This document shows, in pieces, positions 1 to 6,825 of a stretch of DNA of 10,003 nucleotides. Every line of letters begins with the position of its first letter. Within the stretch, counting starts at the first letter, position 1. A program made the position numbers and the translations under genes. The notes beneath the pieces are model-generated. The model was not told the DNA's origin, ran no database searches, and worked only from the letters and a program-made list of their open reading frames with translations. This DNA is from Candidatus Roizmanbacteria bacterium CG_4_10_14_0_8_um_filter_39_9 (GTDB taxonomy: Bacteria > Patescibacteriota > Microgenomatia > UBA1406 > GWC2-37-13): NCBI GenBank assembly GCA_002784505.1, contig PFLF01000009.1, forward strand, positions 1 through 10,003. Direction: 5' to 3'.

Positions 1-1
1 G

Positions 2-277
2 GTAAAAAAAATTACGGCAGTGGTTGAAAATGACTATAAAATTGAAGGAGATTTGAGAGAAGAAATCAACAGCAATATAAAAAGATTAAAAGAAATGGGA
101 TCTTACAAGGGTTCGCGACACACAAAAGGACTTCCTGTCCATGGCCAACGGACTAAGTCCAATGCCCGAACAAAGAAGGGAAAGAGAAAGACTGTTGGAG
201 CTTTGAAAAAAGAAATGTGGGCAAAGCTTGAACAGGCAAAGACACAAACAGCAGTTGCGGCAAAAACCACTAAGTAA
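2..277 (+). CDS. rpsM: 30S ribosomal protein S13 (uS13), 3' part
   Basis: This is the C-terminal part of S13, the small-subunit head protein that contacts 16S rRNA, the P-site tRNA and the intersubunit bridges. The reading frame is open from base 2, so the gene starts before the window. The GTG at base 20 is internal and not a start, because family-like residues (VKKITAV) continue upstream of it. Family signatures seen are YKIEGDLREEI, then NIKRLKEMGSYKGSRHTKGLPVHGQRT, split here only by description, and the basic stretch TKSNARTKKGKRKTVG. About 90 codons are present. After the usual end near RKTVG there are about 25 more residues rich in Lys and Ala, so the tail is longer than in Escherichia coli S13. 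The stop is TAA, 6 bases before rpsK. Identity is secure. Confidence 0.95.
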   Translation, partial: VKKITAVVENDYKIEGDLREEINSNIKRLKEMGSYKGSRHTKGLPVHGQRTKSNARTKKGKRKTVGALKKEMWAKLEQAKTQTAVAAKTTK

Positions 278-283
278 CAATAT

Positions 284-664
284 ATGAAAAATACAAAAAA
301 ACAAAAAAACAGAGTAGTTGAAAACGGGAAAATTTATATTACCGCCACATTCAATAATACCCTGGTCACCATCTCAGATGATGGGGGACAGGTTATTGTT
401 ACGAGTTCAAGCGGTATGCACGGGTTTAATGGTGCACGGAAATCAACCCCTTATGCAGCAACGGTTACAACAGAAAGCGCAGTACGCAAAGCCGTAACAG
501 ACCATGCCCTTAGGAGTGCCGTTGTTTTTGTAAAGGGAATTGGCCCGGGTCGCGAAGCGGCTCTTCGCGCTCTTAAGGCGTCTGCCCTTGAAATCGATGT
601 TATTATTGACGTTACACCAGTTCCACACAACGGTGTAAGGCCCCCCAAAATAAGACGAGTATAA
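284..664 (+). CDS. rpsK: 30S ribosomal protein S11 (uS11)
   Basis: S11 sits on the platform of the 30S subunit and helps form the mRNA exit-side cleft. The product has 126 residues, close to the usual 125-130. Visible signatures are ITATFNNTLVTISD (residues 19-32), SSGMHGFNGARKSTPYAA (42-59), GIGPGREAALRAL (85-97) and DVTPVPHNGVRPPKIRRV at the C-terminus (109-126). The ATG lies 6 bases after the rpsM stop, and the gap (CAATAT) has no Shine-Dalgarno sequence, so translation may depend on coupling to rpsM or on a non-SD route. The N-terminus is short and Lys/Asn-rich (KKQKNR), as is common for S11. Gene order rpsM-rpsK-rpsD-rpoA-rplQ is the conserved bacterial alpha operon. Confidence 0.97.
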   Translation: MKNTKKQKNRVVENGKIYITATFNNTLVTISDDGGQVIVTSSSGMHGFNGARKSTPYAATVTTESAVRKAVTDHALRSAVVFVKGIGPGREAALRALKASALEIDVIIDVTPVPHNGVRPPKIRRV

Positions 665-694
665 GATTACCAATTATTGGATAGGTTTTAATTT

Positions 695-1318
695 ATGAGA
701 CAAATCGGCCCAAAAAATAGGTTAGCGAGACGGGAAGCAGTTGATCTTGGATTGAAAACTCCAGGAACTAAGTCGCATGCGAACCTTTTAAAAAAACTTA
801 ATGTTCCTCCCGGGCAACACGGCGCAACGGGAAGGGTGAAAAAAATGTCAGAGCGTGGACGTCAGCTTCGCGAAACTCAAAAGTTGAAACACATTTTTGG
901 ACTAAGTGCAAAACAACTCAAAAGATACTTTGAAGAGGCTGCACAAAAGCCGGGAAACACCGGTCTTTTTATGTGCCAATTTCTTGAAAGAAGATTAGAC
1001 AATACTGTTTTCAGGCTTGGATTTGCACCCACAAGAGCCGCTGCAAGACAGCTGGTAAGTCATAAAAATATCAAGGTCAACGATAAGGTTGCAAATACCG
1101 CTTCATTCAGATTGAGACCAGGGGATATAGTTACTTTTGCAGACGAAAAAACACAAAAAATTCCTGCCGTTGAGCGTGCCCTAGAAAATAAAGAAGGGAT
1201 ATTTCCTGCATGGCTGGAAAGAAAAGCCGTGGTAGGCAAGCTAATATTGGAGCCCTCTTCAGAACTTATTGAAAAGCAAATACTTCTCAGATTAGTAATT
1301 GAGTATTTTTCGCGCTGA
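695..1318 (+). CDS. rpsD: 30S ribosomal protein S4 (uS4)
   Basis: S4 is a primary 16S rRNA binder that nucleates assembly of the 30S body; in E. coli it also represses its own operon. The product has 207 residues (E. coli 206). It shows the N-terminal PKNRLARRE region, PPGQHG (38-43), KLKHIFGLSAKQLKRYFEEA (63-82), the S4 RNA-binding domain from about residue 98 (RRLDNTVFRLGF, then ARQLVSHKNIKVND and RPGDIV), and the C-terminal VIEYFSR. The N-terminal Cys cluster that binds zinc in some S4 proteins is absent; the only Cys is at residue 94. The stop is TGA, right after the conserved SR end, so TGA is a stop in this genome. The start has only a weak AGG (683-685 region) upstream. The S4-binding leader of the operon would lie upstream of rpsM, outside the window. 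Confidence 0.97.
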   Translation: MRQIGPKNRLARREAVDLGLKTPGTKSHANLLKKLNVPPGQHGATGRVKKMSERGRQLRETQKLKHIFGLSAKQLKRYFEEAAQKPGNTGLFMCQFLERRLDNTVFRLGFAPTRAAARQLVSHKNIKVNDKVANTASFRLRPGDIVTFADEKTQKIPAVERALENKEGIFPAWLERKAVVGKLILEPSSELIEKQILLRLVIEYFSR

Positions 1319-1342
1319 TTATTATTTAATGTTATTTTTATT

Positions 1343-2272
1343 ATGATATCACCAAATTTTGTTACAAAAAAAATGGAAAGCTCTCTCGATTATGGGAAGT
1401 TCGTACTTGAGCCTCTTTCCCCAAGCTTCGGACAGAGTATTGGGAATGCACTTCGTAGGACGATATTATCATCCTTGAAAGGAGCGGCTATTGTTTCGGT
1501 AAAAATAGAAGATGTTCCTCATCTCTTCAGCTCAATAAAAGGAGTCAAAGAAACAGCTTTGGAGCTTGTTCTCAATCTTAAACTTGTCCGATTTACACTT
1601 CCCGGAGAAGAAATAACATACAAAATATCGCTTTCTAAAAAGGGAGTTGGAAAAATTTATGCGAAAGATATTGAGGGTGAACTTGAAGTCGTGAATAAAG
1701 ATCTTTATCTCGGAGAAATTACTGACCCTAAGGGGAAAATTGAGCTTGAGGCTTTTGTTGAGCAAGGATATGGATATGTCCCCGCAGAAGAACAACAAAC
1801 AAAAGAGTTCGGATTCATAAACATCGATTCATCATTCTCACCAGTTAAAAAGGTAAACTTTAAAATCGAGGATGCTCGTGTCGGTCGAAAAACCAATTAT
1901 GATAGGTTGATCCTTGAAATCTTGACAGACGGCAGCATTAGCCCTGAAGAAGCACTTAAAAAAGCGTCTGAAATCATTTCTGCGCAGTTTAATCACATTC
2001 TTGCAGTCAGCGAAACGGGAGAAGCAAAATCAGAAGTTGCAACAACTTCAGATGCGAAGGTTGAGATTGATAAAAAATTCTACGATCTTATTATTGATGA
2101 ACTAAACCTACCATCACGTGTGGTCAATGCACTGCTTCGTGAAAATATAGAAACAGTAGCAGACCTCATTAGAATCGGTGAGGACAAGCTGGTTGTATTC
2201 AAGGGGTTGGGAAAAAAGTCGATAGAGTTAATTAAAGATGAGCTTAAAAAGTTAGGTGTTGAATGGAAATAA
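1343..2272 (+). CDS. rpoA: DNA-directed RNA polymerase subunit alpha
   Basis: The alpha subunit dimerises to scaffold beta and beta-prime, and its C-terminal domain contacts UP elements and activators. The product has 309 residues (E. coli 329). The N-terminal domain shows DYGKFVLEPLSPSFGQSIGNALRR (16-39, described as two pieces DYGKF and GNALRRTILSSL), a VKIEDVPHLFSSIKGVKE segment (53-70) and EQGYGYVPAEEQ (140-151). After DARVGRKTNYDRLILEI (177-193) and a linker at about 222-242 comes a complete C-terminal domain. In it R259, N262 and the K291-K292-S293 trio match E. coli R265, N268 and K297-K298-S299, the residues that touch DNA, so UP-element binding is likely kept. The ATG at 1343 gives the family N-terminus; the 24-base gap before it is nearly all A and T with no Shine-Dalgarno sequence. 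Confidence 0.98.
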   Translation: MISPNFVTKKMESSLDYGKFVLEPLSPSFGQSIGNALRRTILSSLKGAAIVSVKIEDVPHLFSSIKGVKETALELVLNLKLVRFTLPGEEITYKISLSKKGVGKIYAKDIEGELEVVNKDLYLGEITDPKGKIELEAFVEQGYGYVPAEEQQTKEFGFINIDSSFSPVKKVNFKIEDARVGRKTNYDRLILEILTDGSISPEEALKKASEIISAQFNHILAVSETGEAKSEVATTSDAKVEIDKKFYDLIIDELNLPSRVVNALLRENIETVADLIRIGEDKLVVFKGLGKKSIELIKDELKKLGVEWK

Positions 2273-2275
2273 TGT

Positions 2276-2740
2276 ATGAGACATAGAATAAAAAAAGCAA
2301 AATTTGGATTTGGTCAAGACTCAAATAGCATGCTTATAAAAAAGCTGGTTGCCAATTTTTTAGTGTCAGGTAAAATGACTACTACCAAACAAAAAGGAAA
2401 AGCTGCGCAGTCTGCACTTGAACGTTTGGTAACCAAGGCAAAAACGAACACGGAAGCAGATCGAAATTTTATCCTTCGTAGAGTAACCAACGAGACTGTA
2501 TTAAACACACTGGTAAAAGTGGTCGGTCCCGCTCTTAAAGATATACAAAGTGGATATACAAAAACTATTCTTTTAGGACAAAGACCATCAGACGGTGCAC
2601 AAGTGGTCCGACTTGAGTGGGCATACCCCGTTGTTTTAGAAACAAGAAAACCAGAAAAGAAACTGGCAAAAAAACCAGTAGTAAAAGAGGAGAAAAAAGC
2701 AAAGGTAGCAGTTGAAGAAACTAAAAATAACAATTTCTGA
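2276..2740 (+). CDS. rplQ: 50S ribosomal protein L17 (bL17)
   Basis: L17 lies near the polypeptide exit tunnel of the large subunit. The product has 154 residues against about 115-127 usually. It starts with the invariant MRHR, then the helical stretch SMLIKKLVANFLVSGKMTTT (18-37), ALERLVTKAK (47-56), ADRNFILRRVTNE (61-73) and the GGYTR-like SGYTKTILLGQRPSDGAQ (92-109). The middle part is recognisable but divergent from model bacteria. Residues from about 121 form a low-complexity tail rich in Lys, Glu and Val, ending NNNF, not part of the core fold. The ATG lies 3 bases after the rpoA stop, which implies translational coupling. The stop is TGA. Position straight after rpoA confirms the call. 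Confidence 0.95.
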   Translation: MRHRIKKAKFGFGQDSNSMLIKKLVANFLVSGKMTTTKQKGKAAQSALERLVTKAKTNTEADRNFILRRVTNETVLNTLVKVVGPALKDIQSGYTKTILLGQRPSDGAQVVRLEWAYPVVLETRKPEKKLAKKPVVKEEKKAKVAVEETKNNNF

Positions 2741-2746
2741 TTTCAT

Positions 2747-3181
2747 ATGATTCATTTAACTCAAAGTACAAAACCAATTTCAGCAAAAAATATTAAACGG
2801 ATCTGGCATCTTATCGATCTTAAAGATCAGGTTGTTGGACGAATTGCTCCCAAGATTTCATCGCTTCTTCAAGGGAAAGAAAAGGCAGATTATGCCCCTT
2901 ATTTAGATGCGGGGGACTTTGTAGTACTGATTAATTCAGCCAAGGTTGTCTTTACCGGGTCAAAGATGAAGGATAAGAAGTATACGCGTTTTTCCGGTTA
3001 TCCCGGAGGGCTGCATATTGCGAGCGCCGAGGAGTTGATAGTAAAAAATCCAAATAGAATTATTGAAGAGGCGGTCTCAGGAATGTTGCCCAAAAATAAA
3101 CTTCGTGCAAAACGTATGGCACGTCTATTTGTTTTTCCTGACGAAAGACATTCATATAAAAGCAGATTTGGAACTAAGTAA
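2747..3181 (+). CDS. rplM: 50S ribosomal protein L13 (uL13)
   Basis: L13 is an early assembly protein of the large subunit. The product has 144 residues (E. coli 142). Signatures seen are WHLIDLKDQVVGRIAPKIS (20-38), LLQGKEKADYAPYLDAGDFVV (40-60, the usual GK-K-xxYxPxxDxGD pattern), VVFTGSKMKDKKYTRFSGYPGG (67-88) and the conserved GMLPKNKLRAKRMARLFVF (112-130). The ATG lies 6 bases after the rplQ stop with no Shine-Dalgarno sequence. In many bacteria truA sits between rplQ and rplM; here it is missing, so the alpha operon runs directly into rplM-rpsI. Confidence 0.97.
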   Translation: MIHLTQSTKPISAKNIKRIWHLIDLKDQVVGRIAPKISSLLQGKEKADYAPYLDAGDFVVLINSAKVVFTGSKMKDKKYTRFSGYPGGLHIASAEELIVKNPNRIIEEAVSGMLPKNKLRAKRMARLFVFPDERHSYKSRFGTK

Positions 3182-3203
3182 TTACTAATTTATTGAAAAG
3201 ATC

Positions 3204-3659
3204 ATGGCAAAAAAAGCAAAAACCATTTACTATTATGAAGCGATTGGAAGACGCAAAGAGGCCGTTGCACGGGCAAGACTCTATATTGCCGGAAAAGATA
3301 AAATGGCTATGATTGGAGATATGAAGGTAAAGCAGGGTGACATAATAGTGAATAAAAAGCCAATCGGAGCAAGTTTTCCATCACTAAGGGAGAAAGCACA
3401 ATATTTGAACCCGCTCAAACTTACGGGGAATGATGAAAGATTCGCAATTTCTATTCTTGTCTCAGGTGGCGGAAAAATTGGACAACTTGATGCCATAGTA
3501 CTTGCATTGTCACGGGCGATTGAAAAAACCGATAAAGAAACACAAAGACCCATCCTTAAGAAGCAAGGGTTATTGCGACGTGATCCACGGGTTCGCGAAC
3601 GTAGAAAAGTCGGAACCGGAGGTAAGGCAAGACGTGTAAAGCAATCTCCAAAACGTTAA
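3204..3659 (+). CDS. rpsI: 30S ribosomal protein S9 (uS9)
   Basis: S9 is a head protein of the small subunit whose C-terminal tail reaches the anticodon stem of P-site tRNA. The product has 151 residues, a little longer than the usual 130. Seen are EAIGRRKEAVARARLY (12-27), SGGGKIGQLDAIVLALSRAI (87-106), LLRRDPRVRERRKVG (123-137) and the basic C-terminus KARRVKQSPKR ending in the invariant KR. The insertion-like GTGG before KARR and the Lys-rich N-terminus explain part of the extra length. The gene follows rplM by 22 bases, the standard L13-S9 pair. It ends the ribosomal block; no hairpin with a T-run follows, so read-through into the glycan genes is possible. Confidence 0.97.
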   Translation: MAKKAKTIYYYEAIGRRKEAVARARLYIAGKDKMAMIGDMKVKQGDIIVNKKPIGASFPSLREKAQYLNPLKLTGNDERFAISILVSGGGKIGQLDAIVLALSRAIEKTDKETQRPILKKQGLLRRDPRVRERRKVGTGGKARRVKQSPKR

Positions 3660-3673
3660 TCTTCTCTCATTGT

Positions 3674-3682
3674 TGGTATAAT
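3674..3682 (+). promoter_or_regulatory. Extended -10 promoter of the glycan operon, leaderless spacing
   Basis: The sequence TGGTATAAT is an exact TGn-TATAAT extended -10 element. Only 7 bases (3683-3689) separate its last T from the ATG of the GT2 gene at 3690, so a normal start 6-8 bases downstream would begin the mRNA at or beside the A of the ATG. No good -35 hexamer is seen at 16-18 bases upstream (the region overlaps the rpsI stop), which fits an extended -10 promoter. There is no Shine-Dalgarno sequence before this ATG. Promoter identity is inferred from sequence alone. Confidence 0.72.
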
Positions 3683-3689
3683 ATAACAT

Positions 3690-4574
3690 ATGAAGAAAGA
3701 TCTTTCTGTTATCATTGCCTCCTTTAATACGAAGGATATTACCTTGAAGTGTATTCAACAGCTGCGCGAAGCATTACAAACATCAATGTTATGTTATGAG
3801 ATCGTAGTTGTTGACAATGCCTCACAAGACGGATCGAAAGAAATGCTTCAAGCGATTCAAAAAGACGATATGAGGCTTATATTGAATAAAACAAATACGG
3901 GGTATGGAAAGGCCAACAATCAAGGGCTTGCCGTTTCTCAGGGCGATTTTGCTCTCTACTTAAATTCAGATGTTTTTGTTGATGATAAAATTCATTTTAA
4001 GGACCTGATTGAACACATGCGCAGTCATAAGCATATTGGCGCATTAACCGTCCAAGTGAACCTTCCTGACGAGTCTATTGACCCGGCATCCCATAGAGGA
4101 TTCCCTACGTTATGGAGATCATTTTGTTATTTTGTTGGACTAGAAAAAATATTTAAAAATATTCCACTTTTAAATAAAATATTTGGCGGCTATCATCTGG
4201 TGCATTTAAATAAACAACTGACTCATGAAATAGATTCTCCAACTGGTGCATTCTTCCTTGCCCCTCAACCGCTATTAAAAAAGTTAAAGGGTTTTGACGA
4301 AGACTTTTTTATGTATGGGGAAGATATCGATCTTGCATTTAGAATCAAAGAATTGGGCTATAAAATTGTATATTATCCGGTTTATCGCGTACTTCACTTT
4401 AAATATCAAAGCGGTCTCAAAAAAAAGAATGATCCGGTTTGGCAAAAAAAGGTTAGAGGATTTTTTTATGAAGCCTTAGCCATATTTTATAGAAAGCATT
4501 ACGCCAAACTTTATCCTTTCGTAATCAACTGGTTCGTATATGCTTTAATCGATCTAAAAAAAAGAGCAGTATGA
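3690..4574 (+). CDS. Family 2 glycosyltransferase (rhamnosyltransferase-like)
   Basis: A GT-A fold inverting glycosyltransferase that probably adds one sugar to a lipid-linked glycan on the cytoplasmic side of the membrane. The 294-residue product begins with LSVIIASFNTKD (5-16), then EIVVVDNASQDGS (37-49), NTGYGKANNQGL (69-80) and the metal and nucleotide site LNSDV (91-95, the DXD-equivalent). The acceptor side has PTGAFFLAP (184-192) and GFDEDFFMYGEDIDL (201-215) with the ED-x-D catalytic pattern, followed by ELGYKIVYYP and an HF near 236-237. This layout matches WbbL-like rhamnosyltransferases, but the sugar cannot be read from the sequence. A hydrophobic, aromatic C-terminal end (about 274-288) could dip into the membrane. 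The ATG is placed by the adjacent -10 element. The stop overlaps the next start by 4 bases (ATGA). Confidence 0.9.
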   Translation: MKKDLSVIIASFNTKDITLKCIQQLREALQTSMLCYEIVVVDNASQDGSKEMLQAIQKDDMRLILNKTNTGYGKANNQGLAVSQGDFALYLNSDVFVDDKIHFKDLIEHMRSHKHIGALTVQVNLPDESIDPASHRGFPTLWRSFCYFVGLEKIFKNIPLLNKIFGGYHLVHLNKQLTHEIDSPTGAFFLAPQPLLKKLKGFDEDFFMYGEDIDLAFRIKELGYKIVYYPVYRVLHFKYQSGLKKKNDPVWQKKVRGFFYEALAIFYRKHYAKLYPFVINWFVYALIDLKKRAV

Positions 4575-5662
4575 AAAAGATAGGAATTGATGTGCGGCTT
4601 TATCGTCAGACGGGAGTTGGTACATATCTTCGTAACTATCTTCACTGGCTGTTACAAAAAGAAAACCCTCTATTCTCATATCATCTTTTTGCCCTGCCCC
4701 AGGATGCTTTAGAACTTCAAAGTACCTATCCGGGCGTCATTATTCATGAGGCACCATATCTCTGGCATAGCGTAAAGGAACAAACGAGCTATTACATTGC
4801 CCTTGAAAAACAAAGATTGGATCTCATGCACTTTACCTATTTTGGTTATCCAATTTTATATAAACGTCCCTTTGTGACAACCATACATGACATGACTCCT
4901 CTATTTTTTAAAACAGGAAAATCGTCGACGCAGCATGGGCTGATATACGAGTTGAAGCATAGAGCATTTCAGTACGTTCTCAAATCTCAAGTTACCAACT
5001 CAAAAGCAATCATTACTCCCACTAAAACAATTCGCAATCAACTGCTTTCCTACTATGGCATGAAATATAAGTCTAAAATTTTTCCCATCTATGAAGGAAT
5101 GGGGTATGAGTTGACCCAGTCAACATCAAACGACCGCCTGAAGAGCACGTATCCCTTTCCTTTTTATATTTATGTTGGTAATTTTTACCCGCACAAAAAT
5201 ATCAATAGACTTATCGAGGTATTTTCCCGGATTCAAGGCGACTCAAAGCTGGTCTTAGTTGGTCCAGACGATTATTTTGCGAAATCGTTAAAAACGAGTA
5301 TGCCTCAGTCAGACAATATCCGTTTTTACCATAATCCGACGTTTTCCGATTTAGTTTTCTTCTATATGCACGCAAAAGCGCTCATTCACCCGTCGCTTTC
5401 TGAAGGATTCGGCCTTCCGATTATTGAGGCAGCTTACTACAACTGTTCCATTATCGCTTCAGATATCGATGTTTTTAAGGAATTATTGGCAGATCATTAT
5501 ATCTCGTTTAATCCGTTTTCGATTGACCATATGTCCCAAGTAATTCAATTTTTTGATGGGCAAAAAAAAGAGCGCCCGGACTATAACAAACTACTTGATC
5601 ATTTTTCCTTCAAGGAAATGACCGCGCAGACAGAAATGATCTATCGGAATATATTAAAATAA
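4571..5662 (+). CDS. Family 4 glycosyltransferase (mannosyltransferase-like)
   Basis: A GT-B fold retaining glycosyltransferase of 363 residues, complete by length. The N-terminal acceptor domain begins MKKIGIDVRLYRQTGVGTYL (1-20) with the glycine-rich GVGTY loop, and has TIHDMTP (104-110) and VTNSKAIITPTKTIRNQLL (141-159), which are usual for this class. The donor domain begins near residue 199 with YVGNFYPHKN (201-210) and carries PSLSEGFGLPIIEAA (274-288), the E-x7-E motif (E278 and E286). The E-x7-E family includes many GDP-mannose users, and the guanylyltransferase two genes downstream would supply that donor; mannose transfer is therefore plausible but inferred. Its ATG overlaps the GT2 stop in ATGA, with a weak purine-rich AAGAG just upstream, so it is probably coupled to the GT2 gene. 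An A8 run lies inside it at 5562-5569. Confidence 0.9.
   Translation: MKKIGIDVRLYRQTGVGTYLRNYLHWLLQKENPLFSYHLFALPQDALELQSTYPGVIIHEAPYLWHSVKEQTSYYIALEKQRLDLMHFTYFGYPILYKRPFVTTIHDMTPLFFKTGKSSTQHGLIYELKHRAFQYVLKSQVTNSKAIITPTKTIRNQLLSYYGMKYKSKIFPIYEGMGYELTQSTSNDRLKSTYPFPFYIYVGNFYPHKNINRLIEVFSRIQGDSKLVLVGPDDYFAKSLKTSMPQSDNIRFYHNPTFSDLVFFYMHAKALIHPSLSEGFGLPIIEAAYYNCSIIASDIDVFKELLADHYISFNPFSIDHMSQVIQFFDGQKKERPDYNKLLDHFSFKEMTAQTEMIYRNILK
5655..5660 (+). promoter_or_regulatory. Possible -10 element before the second GT4 gene
   Basis: TAAAAT is followed by exactly 7 bases and then the ATG at 5668, the same spacing as the stronger promoter at 3677-3682. It lacks the TGn extension and a clear -35, and lies at the end of the preceding gene in AT-rich sequence, so chance is a real alternative. 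The gene it precedes has no Shine-Dalgarno sequence, which is why the element is listed. Confidence 0.25.
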
Positions 5663-5667
5663 TATTT

Positions 5668-6825
5668 ATGGCCAACTCATCCAATAAGGTTGCGATCGTC
5701 TATGATTGGATTGACAAGTGGGGGGGTGTTGAAAGACTACTTCCTACCCTGTATTCAATCTACCCCGATGCTACATTTTATACGTCTTATGTCGATTTAA
5801 AGGATGCAAAGTGGGCAAGGAGGCTCAACATCAAAACATCGTTTCTTCAGCACTTTCCAAGCTGGATAAAGAAAAGCCGGATACTTTCATTCATATTCTA
5901 TCCGATAGCATTTGAATCATTTGATTTTTCGGCTTATGACACGGTGATTTCTGTGACTTCCTCTTTTGCAAAATCAATCATAACCAAACCAAAAACGCGG
6001 CATATTTGTTATCTCCTTACTCCAACGCGCTATATATGGCTCTATCCGAAAGAGTATCTTCACGGCGTCATTCGCTGGGCCCTCAGTATATTTATGAAGT
6101 ACGTCCGCCACTGGGATAGTATCGCATCCAGAAGGCCAGATCTAATAATCTCATTGTCCAAGACAGTAAGAGATCGCTGTAAAAAATATTATGGAATAAC
6201 GTCTGAGGTATTATATCCTCCTTTTGAAATAGACTACTGGGAAGGGATACGAACAAAATTCAAGAAAAATCCTTTTTCCGACACGCTCATTCCTTTTTCT
6301 GAGAAAAAACCATACTTTTTAGTTGTTTCACGGTTGGAACCATACAAAAAGATTGAAATTGCAGTTGAAGCATGTCGCCTGACAAAGAGCCGACTTATTG
6401 TGGTTGGGAAAGGATCAAGACAAAATCAATTAAAAAGAGCCGCAGGGTCGGAAACTACTTTTTTACAGGATATTTCGGATGAGCAACTAGTAGCGTTATA
6501 TATGCATGCTGAAGGGCTCATAATGCCTCAAAATGAGGATTTTGGCTATACTTCACTTGAAGCTCAGATATGTGGCTGTCCCGTCATTGCTTACGGCCAT
6601 GGCGGGAATGCCGAGACCGTCATCCAAGATATGACAGGTGTTTTTTTCTATGAACAGAGTTCGGCCGGGCTTTCGTCCGTGCTTGAAAGATGGCACAAAA
6701 TATCATACAATCTAAAGCGCAATACCAATCTTTTTGGAAAACAGCAGGCGGGTAAATTTTCGAAAGATATATTTATTTCCCGCATCAAACAGCTTATCAG
6801 TTTAAAAGAAGAAGAAATACTATGA
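5668..6825 (+). CDS. Family 4 glycosyltransferase, second copy (WbaZ-like style)
   Basis: A second GT-B retaining glycosyltransferase, 385 residues, not a close duplicate of the upstream one. The N-terminal domain starts VAIVYDWIDKWGGVERLL (8-25); the GGVER loop is the acceptor-side glycine motif, and IYPDATFYTSY follows (31-41). HICYLLTPTRYIW (112-124) is a stretch common in the group that includes mannosyltransferase WbaZ. The donor domain has VVSRLEPYKKIEIAVEA (219-235), LIVVGKGS (243-250) and PQNEDFGYTSLEAQ (287-300) with the E-x7-E pair E290 and E298, then GCPVIAYGHGGNAETV (303-318). GDP-mannose is the likely donor by context, not shown. It lies 5 bases after the previous stop, without a Shine-Dalgarno sequence, and its TGA overlaps the next ATG by 4 bases. 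A run of seven G (5720-5726) encodes part of the GGVER loop. Confidence 0.9.
   Translation: MANSSNKVAIVYDWIDKWGGVERLLPTLYSIYPDATFYTSYVDLKDAKWARRLNIKTSFLQHFPSWIKKSRILSFIFYPIAFESFDFSAYDTVISVTSSFAKSIITKPKTRHICYLLTPTRYIWLYPKEYLHGVIRWALSIFMKYVRHWDSIASRRPDLIISLSKTVRDRCKKYYGITSEVLYPPFEIDYWEGIRTKFKKNPFSDTLIPFSEKKPYFLVVSRLEPYKKIEIAVEACRLTKSRLIVVGKGSRQNQLKRAAGSETTFLQDISDEQLVALYMHAEGLIMPQNEDFGYTSLEAQICGCPVIAYGHGGNAETVIQDMTGVFFYEQSSAGLSSVLERWHKISYNLKRNTNLFGKQQAGKFSKDIFISRIKQLISLKEEEIL

Noticed and set aside
1319..1342. Possible separate promoter for rpoA (TAATGT at 1327-1332)
   Set aside because: The gap is almost entirely A and T, so TAnnnT matches are expected by chance, the spacing to the ATG is 10 rather than 7 bases, and there is no TGn extension.
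2314..2733. 139-codon open frame on the - strand opposite rplQ
   Set aside because: It is the antisense shadow of a secure ribosomal gene; its Phe/Ser/Thr/Val-rich composition reflects the Lys/Glu-rich codons of L17.
3671..3688. Short inverted repeat TGTT...AACA as a terminator or operator after rpsI
   Set aside because: Only four base pairs, no GC stem and no T-run; the sequence is better explained by the -10 element it surrounds.
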